A stretch of DNA of 49,640 bases. Origin: Puniceicoccales bacterium. GTDB taxonomy: Bacteria; Verrucomicrobiota; Verrucomicrobiia; Opitutales; JAIRLM01. The translations under genes and the position numbers were made by a program. Below, piece by piece: positions 36,701 to 44,974 of the stretch; the stretch's first letter is position 1; the number at the start of each line of letters is the position of its first letter. Location: the NCBI GenBank assembly GCA_031268535.1, contig JAIRXB010000019.1, positions 1 to 49,640 of the forward strand. Reading direction: 5' to 3'. A model generated the notes under the pieces. That model made no database searches, was not told where the DNA came from, and saw nothing but the letters and a program-made list of their open reading frames with translations.

Positions 36701-39700
36701 ATTAAGAATAGGTATGGCGATGAATGGGACAAGCTGTTGGCGGTAAAATCTTCCAAGAAAGATTTGGTTGTGCTTCTGGAGGGATTGTGCAGGCAGATCT
36801 ACGTTGATTATTTTGACAGTAAAGTCGACGGAGAAGAACTGTGCGACCTTTTGCGGCTCATAAACAGCGATAAATTCAAATACTACAACACGTCCGTGGA
36901 GAGCAATTGCTATTCGCAACTTTCAACGACAAAGCAAACCATCGCCTGCAGCGGAACGGCATGGAATGCCGACTTGCAGGGGCAAGGATTTTGCGATGAG
37001 GGTGCGAGGGCGCTGGATGGCGACACTCCCCTTAGGATTTGCTCTAAGCTTAGAGCTGACTTCGCGGATGGAAAGGCTGTCATTTTCAATTTAGGTACCG
37101 ACGTGTCAGATCTGACGATGACGGTTCAGCAAGTATATGGTGCCCGCGTACGCAGAATCGATTCTGCGCCGAGAAAAGACCGTGCCCTAATCGATGTGGC
37201 GGGAGTGTTTAGGCGCAAAAAGAACAGGGATGTGGCCCTGCAGTTGAGTAAACATTTCACTGTCGACAGCGAAATAGGCGGCTTTGCCTTCGTGGAAAAT
37301 AATAGGTGGCACGTCCTAAAGAGGGATGGTGTCGTCGTAGCTCTCGACAACAGCACCGAGGGTGAAGTTTTTGCCAAAACCGGCCTCAGCCGCGATAGCC
37401 TGTTTGTCTATTTCGATCAAACTCACTGCACGGGAGAAGATTTTAAACTTTCAGTAGATGGCTGTGCCGTTGAAACCGTCGACGTAAATCATACTCCAAA
37501 CCGTTCTCTGCAGCAGGGGGCGCTGCGCATGCGGCAACTTCTGTCGAGCCAGACCGTCGACATTTGTCTAGTGGGCGATTCGACGCGGAAAGCGGAAGGC
37601 GCCGATGCGGGTGATGCCGAAAAGAGAAATTCCGTAGACGCGGAAAGGTTTCTCGCGCTTTTTGCGCAAACCGATGAGATGCAGCAGGGATATGTGCTTG
37701 AGAATGCCTATCAATGTTCCGCCAAAGAGATGCGCGAATTGCTGGTGCAGACCGTTAGTAAAAAAGTGATTGCGCTGGAAAAGGAGCTCAGCAAATGCAG
37801 AAAAAGGTTTCTGTCCTTTGGCGCCAAAAGGGCCGCTCTAAGACTTCGGAATGCGACCCTTTGCCTCCGCGATTTGGTCTACGACAAAAGGGAGTTCGAT
37901 CCGGCTAATTGGTTTGGGACTGATGCGCAAAAAATGGATCCAACCGAAGCACTTAGGGCTGTGCGCGACAAGCATTTGCAGATGATCGAAAGTCACTGTG
38001 GAGTCGGCAATGATCTGTGTGGGGAGGCAAAAAGAGCAACGGATGCGTTCGTTGCCGCCAAAGAGAATAAATTTAAATCCCTTGGCCTAGGAGGTGTGAT
38101 GGTTTCATCCGCCAGTTGCGTCGAAAGCGGTACGGAGGTTCAGGCGCAAAGTGAGACGCAAAGCGAAGCGGAGGCGGAAGCCGAGGCGGAAACTGAAACG
38201 GAGGTGGAGACGCAATCAATTAGCAATTCTCGATTGCGGGCCATTGCCAGCGATCTGGCAAAGGCGTCGCGAGCGCGATCGGAGACGGCAATCAGGCAAG
38301 TTGCGTCTGTCGGTAGAATCTCGCAAAATGAATTTGCGATGCGAACTGTTGATCGCAACATTTTCGAAACAATTAAAGCGCTTGGCGTGCGCGCATCTGC
38401 GGTTATCGGCTTTGCCGTTAAGAAAATGATTGATCCCTATTCAATCGAGGATTTCCTCGGCGGTGACCATAGCAAAGACCCAAGGTTTGCCGATCTCATT
38501 GCATTTCTTGGCGATGCGGGCGTGCATCCGCGGGAGCACTCCAAAACCAAAATTAAGGTGCTATTGAACAAAGCATTCAAAGTTGGTTCAAAAAGTGACA
38601 ATTCAACTAGTGCTCGCGCTAGATCCAACGAACTCCTGAACGACCGCGAAAGGGAACGTGGCGCACCGGATGACTACTTAGGCAACTTGGCCGCTGCGTG
38701 CGATTGGAGCGACAGAGTGAGCAGTGAAACCGTGGAGAAAATAAAAAAGACAAAATGCTACAGGCTAGCCGCAAAGAGGGCGGAAATTTTTGACACCGCT
38801 AAGGCGAAGTCGCGGGAAGTTACGATTGCTAGACTGTTTCTTTTTAATGTCATTGACCGATTCGCCACTTCTTGTGCTTCTGGCGAAGAGCTTCTGGAGA
38901 CGTTTAAGACCCTAGATGGATTTTTTGATTCGGGGATCGTTGTTGGGGAAATTGCCAAAGTGCTAAGCGCAGTAGTAGATGGTAAGTTGAAGCCAGTGGA
39001 GGATCAAGAAGAGGCTGGGTCGCCGAATGCCAACTCTAAACTTACGCTTAGCGATGTACTAGGCGCGACGAGAGGCGATCCATTTAAAGTTTTTGATACT
39101 ATCATGAGAAGACTTGGAGGTCCAGGCGATATTCTAGCAAAGATTGCGGACGCAAAAGGTGGAGTGAAGATGCCGAAAGACGGCATAGAGGGATTTATTG
39201 GAAAGGTCCTTAAATTTTCCCTACTTCGATGGGGCGCTTCAGCCGTTACCTCTTTAGTTGCCGGTAAAACGAGCGGTATCGATATGAAGTCCGAGCACCT
39301 AAGCAAGTCCATTCCATACTTGGCGACAGTGGCGCTGAATCTGGCTCGCGCCATAGACCCGAAGGCCACCATTAACCCCGATAAACTACTTGAGGCCCTA
39401 AACAAGGCCGGCAAAGGGGATTCCGGAGACATTATTAATTTTTCGCTGGCGATGATTCCAATAGACAGGATGACTGCCGAAGTAAAGGATAGAATCCTGA
39501 AATGGATCTCGAAAGACTTCAATGAATTTCTCGGAATATTCTTCGAGCCGGCTGATGCCGGTGCCCTTGCGGGCATAGCAAAGCTTGCCCTCGATAAGTT
39601 CATTGAGCCGGGCGGCGATAGTGCCAAAGAGTTTGCTGCATCAATTACCGAATGTGCGACGGCGACTCGCACTGGCGACGGCGGGAAAGGGGTGAAATTT

Positions 39701-41791
39701 GTTGACGTGTCTGCGGCGCTAGGCCTTGTGAATGAAATGGTTGATGGCATGCAGTACATGGCCGACCGACTTGGCAAAGACGCGAAAAGGAATCGAATTG
39801 GTGTGCTAAGAAAAGGTTACGATGAAGCTATACAGGGACTTATCCTGTTGCGGAGCGGAGAATTCGTCGAAGGATCCGTTGGAAATTTGATGGCAGCGCG
39901 TGACGCCGCCGCCGATGGGATTCGCCGCCGCCTAGGTGCAGCCTTTGAAAGTATTCGCAATGTTCCTATTGCGTCTTTGTATGGCGACGACAAATCAAAA
40001 TTTGACTTACTCATGGCCGGCGCAAAGGTTGGCAAAAGCGCCGACAAATGTACCATTGGTGATTTTGTAAAATGCGTGCGACCTGTTAGTCTTGGTGGGA
40101 CCATTCGTGGTGCAACACTTAACGATGCCGTGAACTATATTGTGGAGGTCGCCTCAAAGCCAGATGATGGCATTAGCGAAGAAGAGGTGGCAAGGGTTAA
40201 AATCCTTAAGTTATGCATCGAATGGGCGAAAGCTGCCTACGGTAGCGGTGCGGATGTGGCAAAGAAAACTGAACGGAAAAGCGCTAAAGGCGCTGCGACC
40301 ACAGCGACCACAAAATCAGCACATTGGGCAAGCGATGAAGCTTTTAGAGGGTTTATGATGAAAAAACCGGGCGATATTTCGGGAGGTTTGGGCGAACATG
40401 AGTTGAGTACTATTTTAGAAAGTCTGAAAATCAAAGTGGAAGAGAAAGATGTAAAAGTTGGCGACATATTCACTTACGCTTGCGGGCATACTTCTGGCGG
40501 TTCGTTTAATAAGAAACCGCGTGCGCCATCGCTGAGAGAAGCCGAGGCATATATCAAAAAAATCAAGAGTGACTCTACTAAAGATAGAAGTAGACATCCG
40601 GAACGGCCTTTAATTGCTAAACTTGTTGATGCCTACTTTGCCGATGCGACTAGGGGTGCGGAGGTTCAGCCGCCCACTGAAGGGGGCGGCGCCGGTGCGG
40701 AAAAAGCAGATGCCGTTCTTACGGCAGCCGAAGAGATAGACAAACTGGTGTCTCTGGCGCAACAGCTGGCTTCGGCAAACCTGAGAATGAAGGAATTCAG
40801 CGACAAAGTTAATGAGCTCGGAGATGGCGGAAGTTTCTCCGAGGAAAAAGCAGAGGCTGTCGGCAAGCCTCTTGAGACATTGCTGGCGAAAGTGAACAGC
40901 TTGATAGTGGATCCGATAAAGCGCGAAATGTTTAAGGCGGGCGTGCAAATTGCGCTCGAAAATGGAGTTTCGTTTGGCGATTTCTATGTCAGTCTGCCTG
41001 GTGGCCCCTATGGCGATAGCGCCGTAAAGGCCGATTCGCTCTGCTGGTCTCTGGGAGAATGGATAGCTGCGCGCGCCGAAGCGGGCTCTATTGTCGGCAT
41101 CGACCGTTTATTTGGTGCCGTTAGCGCATCAAAAAGTTTTAGCAACCCGCTTGAAATAGTTGGCGGTGACGGCGAAAGCATGGTTACGGTCGGCGGAAAG
41201 CAGGTGTCGATCGCGGCAGCCAACGATGTGCTCAACGATCCAACTTCGCAGAGAGCTCTCCATTGCAGTCATTTCCTCGTCTATGACGAGCGAACGGCCG
41301 CGGAGATAAAAAGCAATGCTGCGCCAAGATTTAAGTCGCTTATGCTCAGCGATTTCGAAATGGAGCGCTACTCCGAGGTGATTCGCGATGGAGCATTGGC
41401 TTTTGCCGCAATTTTCGACAGCGACGGCAAACGAGTGAATGGCTGTAGCGCTCCGTGGGAAAGGTTTAGCGAAGATGAGTTGCGGATGGACGGTCGCGAC
41501 GATTTGGCGGCGGACGTGGTGTCCCGCCGTGCGCACATGGATAAAATGGCTGTGGCGGCACAGCGTTTCGCGCTGCAGGTGCGCGCCTACAATGGCGATT
41601 TGGACGAGAATGGCGTACGGCAATTGACTTTCTGCAGTGAAGGTTGGAGCGCCATGTCTAAGGTGCAAAGGGAGAGCATCGTCGGGCTGCTGCAGGCTTT
41701 AGTGAAAAATAAGGCCGGACAGGATGCCTGCGACGCCATAGACTGGGATGTCATATTGATTCCATTCGAAGCACTTGGAGAAGCCGCGTAG
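30731..41791 (+). CDS. Giant protein with DUF3638/DUF3645-like helicase core
   Basis: A single intact frame of 3686 residues. A nucleotide-binding core spans roughly residues 1600-2300: MMMGGGKTSVL with Walker A Lys1637, ICDESHLNLDT (DESH, 1771-1774) as Walker B, IACSGTAWNADL (2071-2082) in the place of helicase motif III, and QQGALRMRQL (2261-2270) resembling motif VI. The combination of M.GGGKTSV, DES and RMRQL resembles the DUF3638/DUF3645 proteins of fungi, protists and some chlamydiae, whose biochemical role is not established to my knowledge. The first 1600 residues include a Gly-rich loop (about 677-700). A Ser/Thr/Glu/Ala linker (about 2466-2495) precedes a helical C-terminal third of unknown nature. 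No signal peptide is seen. It looks lower in G+C than its metabolic neighbours. It may be a secreted effector, but that is inference. Confidence 0.85.
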   Translation: MAIGTHVDASQTLPLAVQPALTGAVSALMAQQVVSDTALLNDYRAKAADAGSAMAALSEVLVSANECLETGEDASAEVLLGHAIRIATLSGDKSMLDGVSEMPELDRNESAIEVDGKRYLVADKSDNLAFLRALLGTCIRRGAAVGAEQCKLSCGAVVDVAQNYHNTRAFIVRICHCIAQLFSSAAIAGFLLGKGDFSAKLVSSSEIFHKFLGINAKAKEKTKLSILGEKFATATKGQSKQPKGRSWHRSQMTEHGQAAFSAVGKLREPNKFGRGCPPVQLPDCVKKAYDFDGCVFKGNREELTGFLLKLGGRDNPNFAMDGELQLSSEDLHEAARMLYFELQNGDFMREIATREASDEKTKIATGFSYLLVTCLRVGKKQADNNSGTTDSYSRMLWDLFENGRLDENLGPLMDVPISFSNDTGFGVQHHRSSYRQICGKGSLDIKTAKKLFIEAISREDKRCAERVRPPKPILSDADHSAIVEMKSDRRKTATLAVKSFEGCAFAQHFNEPLKCVDLFFGNFKNYAADPRAVDLFCVLAKDFRNVDESNGGAPVSKKLLGIICECADEVSKGASECQDYGDRVLELAVALRMWRTIFGKDYGAGDEWAVAIRKIKHTLATWRVRNGQLSDSEAVMFCEYAALRSVRGGRPTVDDLIFALFIARNPNYGFMAASPKGGGSGGSIAGAIGATFGGGGVAKIINHLSGMAMSWRLKPEAKDIFEPAMDGFLENAYGGAIKMDWAAGILVDSNGNAIAAKKPEPAIIDDISLEGDRMVVLKDGKICADGCVLIDPKTGATTRKDGDGKTLVYVAMPQSGSSSVKYEGEFIDLCGKYVAFRNIDTGDTHFYCKWNMAKEVFWAHPTGHKRYKFFSHRNEEINVLRENDDFVFRTNVVGGDGASECIYCAGGGEKVLSLRLEVAPGSSEKRFWEYADGERTGRYAISQEDAAKFLPFEFGSDGQWLDRACGYGDVRSGGSVWLVDESAGTISACNSKLGDVISVTVEDGKISIPLFAGDASQLLPTNFISSIKFSLAQAKSEEELAGKMATMRQFIAAINGSGRAFPTEGPLMAMGRSAIGALNEVMASGRLASVSDETLVLAAQLFLEIGKIGSRGGMPSEVFGPNEDGMLNLVYRMNGNYSNCGIEDNKTSFKDAHDVIIGTCRQYANAAESLYVKLASVGGALRKDALEAMGGIAGTMAKTMPIDGKKTTAIVYPGGKRGGTVVMEGDEFPEKTVYISIGKDENKRVVARAKSLWQGRLNVVRRGKAKLALRLAFPGLRKGGARKQKLDGTVADVSVTVPGDDVELRKGTPHRTAAMTSGERFGDGGLDMARVGETALRELIGNADSADDSFEFSAFSSTPPPSEEKEADSDATTALAKLRKSLSEYGERKSVELTCHGDLFWRNLHDLIHGGASGRLLMVGRCANAVESLTADFAEVGAALSAERKKLEDAVLAVSGSIASRRVVGELQMPTFDSVASLWFRCVRSDGVTIDEKAFLAEYNKLYGDSLSLDGAKHVIGLMRNVLIVQTNLNACADRLNQAKKFSADVNAVVERLNAVDAAQLQQADEAALRESFGAFVQCIACGRSYDPTKSAFMLFFEHASKLRLSAEQVEVVKRAMDVAVGGSGSLAIQMMMGGGKTSVLISALVQFMSRRLVPIIASHHSQFHSATANIGAYQWTRFGQRTYAIPYDIGDVHNREVLENILATLLEADENHGCVSIPSATLRALRLSYLKQMCDLNSGDPDLPKIDEGTYACLSQINGFIAEKGLQICDESHLNLDTATTVNLGQGERADFKQQEKALFAKFFAAIWAKKDLANAIREGGGLSDELLLAAADAAIEKFDISNGESPAREEIRAFMVRKIAGGGEGKIAYESVLALRASDPGRFSKICLACGLLETLNYFSGKRFMEHYGYRTNNDGSIEVVPYNSANSPSEGNYANPLEAVVASYCANLQSASAGESYDNMHNTPVVRQIFKFLESSIKRPKSGGAVWIKNRYGDEWDKLLAVKSSKKDLVVLLEGLCRQIYVDYFDSKVDGEELCDLLRLINSDKFKYYNTSVESNCYSQLSTTKQTIACSGTAWNADLQGQGFCDEGARALDGDTPLRICSKLRADFADGKAVIFNLGTDVSDLTMTVQQVYGARVRRIDSAPRKDRALIDVAGVFRRKKNRDVALQLSKHFTVDSEIGGFAFVENNRWHVLKRDGVVVALDNSTEGEVFAKTGLSRDSLFVYFDQTHCTGEDFKLSVDGCAVETVDVNHTPNRSLQQGALRMRQLLSSQTVDICLVGDSTRKAEGADAGDAEKRNSVDAERFLALFAQTDEMQQGYVLENAYQCSAKEMRELLVQTVSKKVIALEKELSKCRKRFLSFGAKRAALRLRNATLCLRDLVYDKREFDPANWFGTDAQKMDPTEALRAVRDKHLQMIESHCGVGNDLCGEAKRATDAFVAAKENKFKSLGLGGVMVSSASCVESGTEVQAQSETQSEAEAEAEAETETEVETQSISNSRLRAIASDLAKASRARSETAIRQVASVGRISQNEFAMRTVDRNIFETIKALGVRASAVIGFAVKKMIDPYSIEDFLGGDHSKDPRFADLIAFLGDAGVHPREHSKTKIKVLLNKAFKVGSKSDNSTSARARSNELLNDRERERGAPDDYLGNLAAACDWSDRVSSETVEKIKKTKCYRLAAKRAEIFDTAKAKSREVTIARLFLFNVIDRFATSCASGEELLETFKTLDGFFDSGIVVGEIAKVLSAVVDGKLKPVEDQEEAGSPNANSKLTLSDVLGATRGDPFKVFDTIMRRLGGPGDILAKIADAKGGVKMPKDGIEGFIGKVLKFSLLRWGASAVTSLVAGKTSGIDMKSEHLSKSIPYLATVALNLARAIDPKATINPDKLLEALNKAGKGDSGDIINFSLAMIPIDRMTAEVKDRILKWISKDFNEFLGIFFEPADAGALAGIAKLALDKFIEPGGDSAKEFAASITECATATRTGDGGKGVKFVDVSAALGLVNEMVDGMQYMADRLGKDAKRNRIGVLRKGYDEAIQGLILLRSGEFVEGSVGNLMAARDAAADGIRRRLGAAFESIRNVPIASLYGDDKSKFDLLMAGAKVGKSADKCTIGDFVKCVRPVSLGGTIRGATLNDAVNYIVEVASKPDDGISEEEVARVKILKLCIEWAKAAYGSGADVAKKTERKSAKGAATTATTKSAHWASDEAFRGFMMKKPGDISGGLGEHELSTILESLKIKVEEKDVKVGDIFTYACGHTSGGSFNKKPRAPSLREAEAYIKKIKSDSTKDRSRHPERPLIAKLVDAYFADATRGAEVQPPTEGGGAGAEKADAVLTAAEEIDKLVSLAQQLASANLRMKEFSDKVNELGDGGSFSEEKAEAVGKPLETLLAKVNSLIVDPIKREMFKAGVQIALENGVSFGDFYVSLPGGPYGDSAVKADSLCWSLGEWIAARAEAGSIVGIDRLFGAVSASKSFSNPLEIVGGDGESMVTVGGKQVSIAAANDVLNDPTSQRALHCSHFLVYDERTAAEIKSNAAPRFKSLMLSDFEMERYSEVIRDGALAFAAIFDSDGKRVNGCSAPWERFSEDELRMDGRDDLAADVVSRRAHMDKMAVAAQRFALQVRAYNGDLDENGVRQLTFCSEGWSAMSKVQRESIVGLLQALVKNKAGQDACDAIDWDVILIPFEALGEAA

Positions 41792-41814
41792 GTGAAAATT
41801 AGCGGCGCTCGACT

Positions 41815-41984
41815 GCCGCGGAGATAAAAACAGTTCACCGTCAAGACTTAAATGGCTTATGCTCAGCGATTTCGAAATGGAGCGCTACTCCAAGGTGATT
41901 CGCGATGGCCCATTGGCTTTTGCCGTAATTTTCGACAGCGACGGCAATCGAGCTAATGGCTGTAGCGCTCCATGGGAAAAGTTT
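41815..41984 (+). pseudogene. Decayed duplicate of the 3' part of the giant gene
   Basis: From GCCGCGGAGATAAAAA to GGGAAAAGTTT, about 170 bp repeat 41297-41467 inside the giant gene, 518 bp away. The copy still encodes LSDFEMERYSKVIRDGPLAF and the following FDSDGNRANGCSAPWEKF, against LSDFEMERYSEVIRDGALAF in the parent. It has no start of its own and the frame runs on into sequence unlike the parent, so it is a fragment. Confidence 0.85.
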
Positions 41985-42021
41985 CTGATTTTCACGACCA
42001 ATTTACGTCTGCCGTGCGCTT

Positions 42022-42381
42022 TTAATTTTCGCTGCGCTGCGGAGCCGGTTCGCTTTTCCAGACCTTGAAAAGCCAGATCAGAAGCAGAAAGCAGCCGATG
42101 ATAACTAGTCCCGGAAGCGCCCACGATACCGCTGCGCACACAATGGCCGTTATGTTTGGCGTCACAAGTATGGCGCCGAACACTTTCAGCGAAAGCCACA
42201 GGAAAAATGACGCAGTTCCGACCATGGCCGTTAGGGCGGTGACAGCTATGAGTAACCCCTTCTTGCCGCCGCTAATTGCCGTCGGCGGCGTTGCGGCTTC
42301 CTGGAGTTGCTCGGATGGATTCACTGCCCAACAACTGCCATGGAAATGGAATATTTGCAAGCCGTTTTTATGGGTGGCCAA
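42022..42381 (-). CDS. Small hypothetical membrane protein downstream of ftsY
   Basis: A 119-residue protein with two or three membrane segments (GLLIAVTALTAMVGTASFFL, FGAILVTPNITAIVCAAVSW, LPGLVIIGCFLLLIWLF) and a short charged tail (KVWKSEPAPQRSEN). The only start before the membrane part is TTG 42381, which overlaps the ftsY stop by 14 bp, so it is probably co-transcribed with ftsY. No family was recognised. A start inside the frame is not available until after the first membrane segment. Confidence 0.55.
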   Translation of the reverse strand: MATHKNGLQIFHFHGSCWAVNPSEQLQEAATPPTAISGGKKGLLIAVTALTAMVGTASFFLWLSLKVFGAILVTPNITAIVCAAVSWALPGLVIIGCFLLLIWLFKVWKSEPAPQRSEN

Positions 42382-43276
42382 CGATTGCGCTCAGATATTC
42401 GTCTGCGGAAAATGGCACAAGATCTTCCGCCTCTTCACCTATCCCGACAAAGTAAATGGGCAAATTCATTTGTTTGAAAATAGACAGTAGCGCTCCGCCT
42501 TTTGCGCTGCCGTCCAACTTAGTGATTACGATGCCGCTAAGCGGAAATGATCCGTTAAAAGCTTTCGCCTGCACTATGCCGTTGGATCCTTGGTGGCCGT
42601 CCAGCACGAGCCAGCCGTGAAATTTTCCATCGGGGAGGCGCTTAAGCAGAACGCGCCTAACTTTTTCGAGCTCTTCGAGCAAATTTTCTTTCGTGTGCAT
42701 CCTGCCGGCCGTATCCAGAATTAGCACATCTTTTTTGCGGGATATTGCCGCCGATAGGGCATCGTAGGCTACGGCTGCCGCATCCGCACCCTGCTTGCTG
42801 CAAACTATTTCGACGCCAAGATGTTCAGCCCATAGGCGCAGCTGCTCATTGGCTGCCGCGCGAAATGTGTCGCAGGAGCCCAGCAGCACGGATTTGCCAC
42901 TTTTGGCCATATGGCCGGCCAGTTTTGCGGCGCTCGTCGTTTTCCCGCTTCCGTTTGCTCCGATGAGGCAGATTGTTTCTGGGGCGCATCGAATTTGCAA
43001 TTTGCCCTCTGAGCCAACCATTATGGCGTCCATTTTGGCGCGCACTGCGCTGCGCACTGCGGAATCGCTTTGCCGCTGGCCCAATTTTTCGATGACCCCA
43101 AGGATGTCGTCGGCGATTTCTCTCCCCAAATCGGCGCGGTAGAGAAGTTCTTCAATTTCTTCGAGTCGCCATTCGGGGAGTTTCTTTCCGCCGAAGATCG
43201 AGCTGATTTTCCCGCCAAGCTCTCTTGTCTTTTGCCCGAACTTTCGTCCAATTTTCTGGAAAAAGCCAATAGCCAT
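42368..43276 (-). CDS. ftsY: Signal recognition particle receptor FtsY
   Basis: A 302-residue SRP GTPase that docks ribosome-SRP complexes to the membrane. The N domain (LEEIEELLYRADLGREIADD) is followed by the G domain: G1 GANGSGKT at 106-113, the CDTFRAAANEQL insertion-box part, LILDTAGRMHTKENL (G3), TKLDGSAKGG (G4) and VGIGEEAEDLVPF. The acidic A domain of E. coli FtsY is absent and replaced by a short basic amphipathic N terminus (FFQKIGRKFGQKTREL), as in many bacteria. The ATG at 43276 is the first. Intact. Confidence 0.95.
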   Translation of the reverse strand: MAIGFFQKIGRKFGQKTRELGGKISSIFGGKKLPEWRLEEIEELLYRADLGREIADDILGVIEKLGQRQSDSAVRSAVRAKMDAIMVGSEGKLQIRCAPETICLIGANGSGKTTSAAKLAGHMAKSGKSVLLGSCDTFRAAANEQLRLWAEHLGVEIVCSKQGADAAAVAYDALSAAISRKKDVLILDTAGRMHTKENLLEELEKVRRVLLKRLPDGKFHGWLVLDGHQGSNGIVQAKAFNGSFPLSGIVITKLDGSAKGGALLSIFKQMNLPIYFVGIGEEAEDLVPFSADEYLSAIVGHP

Positions 43277-43398
43277 TTCGCTGGATCTCGAAATTCCCTG
43301 CCGCCTTCAATAGAAATGTGAGCAGGCCATGGGGCTGCCTGTGCTGGCGGCAATTGCCAAAGCTGCTTTGGCGGAACGGGCTCCAACCACCTTATTGG

Positions 43399-44388
43399 TC
43401 ATTCCGTTCGGCTATCAAATTTTTGCCGATAGGCGCCGAGGATCGGATCTAGCGGCGATCCTTTGCCTCTTTTGCCGGCTTCGATTGCCATGAGCCGCTT
43501 TTCCGCTTCAGCGGCCGTCGGAGAGTCCGCAGTGGCCAATTTAATGGCCTTTTCGTAGTACGTTTTAGCGCCCATTGGGTTTTGCCGCTTGTTGTAGTAG
43601 AAATCGCCAATGGACATGATGCCACCGGCCAGGAAATCGGTTGCTTCGGCTAGTTTTTGCTCGGCCATTGGAGCCAGCGGAGAGTCCGGAAAGGCCATGA
43701 GAAACTCGCTGTAGCAGTTGATTGCCTCGCGGGTCATTTTCTGATCATATTTTTTTCCGGGAACGCTATTTCTGTAGATTTCAGCCAAAAACAGCAGTGC
43801 CTCTGGAGCCAATGGCGAATTGCCGTACTCATCCACAAGCTTTTCCAGCGCAACGATGGCCGCCGCCGGATCTTTCCCCCTCATTGACAGCTTTGCCACG
43901 CCCATCAGCGCATCCGGCACAAATTCGCCGTAGGGAACGCGTTCGATAATTTTTTTGAAAAAATCGATAGCGGCGGTGCGATCGCGAAATCCGGGGATTT
44001 TGCCCCAAAAGAGATAGCTGCGCTTGCCGTCCATGATTGATTTGGCCATTTCGTATTCCAGCTCAATCGTTTGCACGTAGCAGGAAGAGTCAGGATATTT
44101 GTCTAGGAGGCGCTGGAAGCAGTGAAATGCTCGCCTGTGGCGCCTCTGCCCCATAAATAGCGACCCACGCCGCATGAGCGCTTCCGGGGCTTCGGCGCTG
44201 TGGGGGAATTTTTTGATGACAGCGCCATAGGTGCGAAGTGCGACCGTTCGCTTCCCGGCAGATTCCATGGCAACTGCGCGCTCCAGCATTGCCTTTGGCG
44301 CGCGTCCATTGTCGCCTTCGCCGTCCAGTCCAAATCCTAGCGCAGGCGAAAAAGCGAGCACTAGCGCGAGAGTAAGCGCCCTAAGCAT
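43399..44388 (-). CDS. BamD/YfiO-like TPR outer-membrane assembly protein
   Basis: A 329-residue exported TPR protein. The ATG at 44388 opens a signal peptide (MLRALTLALVLAFSPALGFG). Several tetratricopeptide units follow, e.g. YGAVIKKFPHSAEAPEALMR, RLLDKYPDSSCYVQTIELEY, FLMAFPDSPLAPMAEQKLAE and AKTYYEKAIKLATADSPTAA, which match the outer membrane lipoprotein BamD. No lipobox cysteine is seen after the signal, unlike E. coli BamD, so this may be a soluble periplasmic version or a different TPR protein. A longer frame to 44487 overlaps the divergent sufU-like gene and is rejected. Confidence 0.75.
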   Translation of the reverse strand: MLRALTLALVLAFSPALGFGLDGEGDNGRAPKAMLERAVAMESAGKRTVALRTYGAVIKKFPHSAEAPEALMRRGSLFMGQRRHRRAFHCFQRLLDKYPDSSCYVQTIELEYEMAKSIMDGKRSYLFWGKIPGFRDRTAAIDFFKKIIERVPYGEFVPDALMGVAKLSMRGKDPAAAIVALEKLVDEYGNSPLAPEALLFLAEIYRNSVPGKKYDQKMTREAINCYSEFLMAFPDSPLAPMAEQKLAEATDFLAGGIMSIGDFYYNKRQNPMGAKTYYEKAIKLATADSPTAAEAEKRLMAIEAGKRGKGSPLDPILGAYRQKFDSRTE

Positions 44389-44416
44389 CGAGGCTTTCTT
44401 CCCCAAGCGACTGCCG

Positions 44417-44974
44417 ATGGCAACGAAAATTTTGCTCTGCCGGCGCCGTTCGGACGGATTGCTTGCATTTCCTTGGAAGCTGGCCAAGCCTTTTGCGCCA
44501 GTGGATGACCTGGAGGAGCTGTACGAGGAGGTGATCTTGGATCACAGCAGGCGCCCTAGGAATTTTGGCGCCATGGAAAATCCGCACGGCAGGGCAGAGG
44601 GATACAACGCCAGCTGCGGCGACGGCGTCGAAGTTTTTGTCCGCTACGATGGGGAAGTCATTAGCGCCATAAGCTTTAGCGGAGAGGGGTGCGCCATTTC
44701 GAGGGCTTCGGCGTCGCTAATGACGGAAGCGGTCAGTGGCCTCGGTCGCTCCGTCGCCATTGAGCGCGCCGAGATGGTGATGGCGGCCCTCTGCGGCACC
44801 GCCAATGGATCCGCCATCGGCAATTGCGCCGCTCTTCTTGGCGTCAGAAAATTTCCAATGCGCATCAAGTGCGCCACGCTGCCGTGGCATGCGCTGCGCA
44901 GTGCGCTGAAGGAAGAATGGCACCCCCACGGGGAATCGAACCCCGATTGCCGGAATGAGAATCCGGTGTCCTAA
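44417..44974 (+). CDS. SufU-like iron-sulfur cluster assembly sulfurtransferase/scaffold
   Basis: Matches SufU/NifU-N proteins that accept sulfur from a cysteine desulfurase. Features are LYEEVILDHSRRPRNFG, the first metal-site NASCGDG, the SufU-type GEGCAISRASASLMT and RIKCATLPWHAL, so three cysteines and the Asp are in place. The ATG at 44417 adds a ~28-residue leader not usual for SufU; a GTG at 44501 would give a normal N terminus. It is divergent from bamD with 28 bp between starts. The last 18 codons (WHPHGESNPDCRNENPVS) are the antisense of the tRNA-Glu gene, so the protein end is odd. No sufBCDS partner is in the window. Confidence 0.85.
   Translation: MATKILLCRRRSDGLLAFPWKLAKPFAPVDDLEELYEEVILDHSRRPRNFGAMENPHGRAEGYNASCGDGVEVFVRYDGEVISAISFSGEGCAISRASASLMTEAVSGLGRSVAIERAEMVMAALCGTANGSAIGNCAALLGVRKFPMRIKCATLPWHALRSALKEEWHPHGESNPDCRNENPVS

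Noticed and set aside
38148-38214. Independent repeat element in the giant gene
   Set aside because: The GAG/GAA-rich stretch encodes a Ser/Thr/Glu/Ala linker in frame and is ordinary low-complexity coding sequence.
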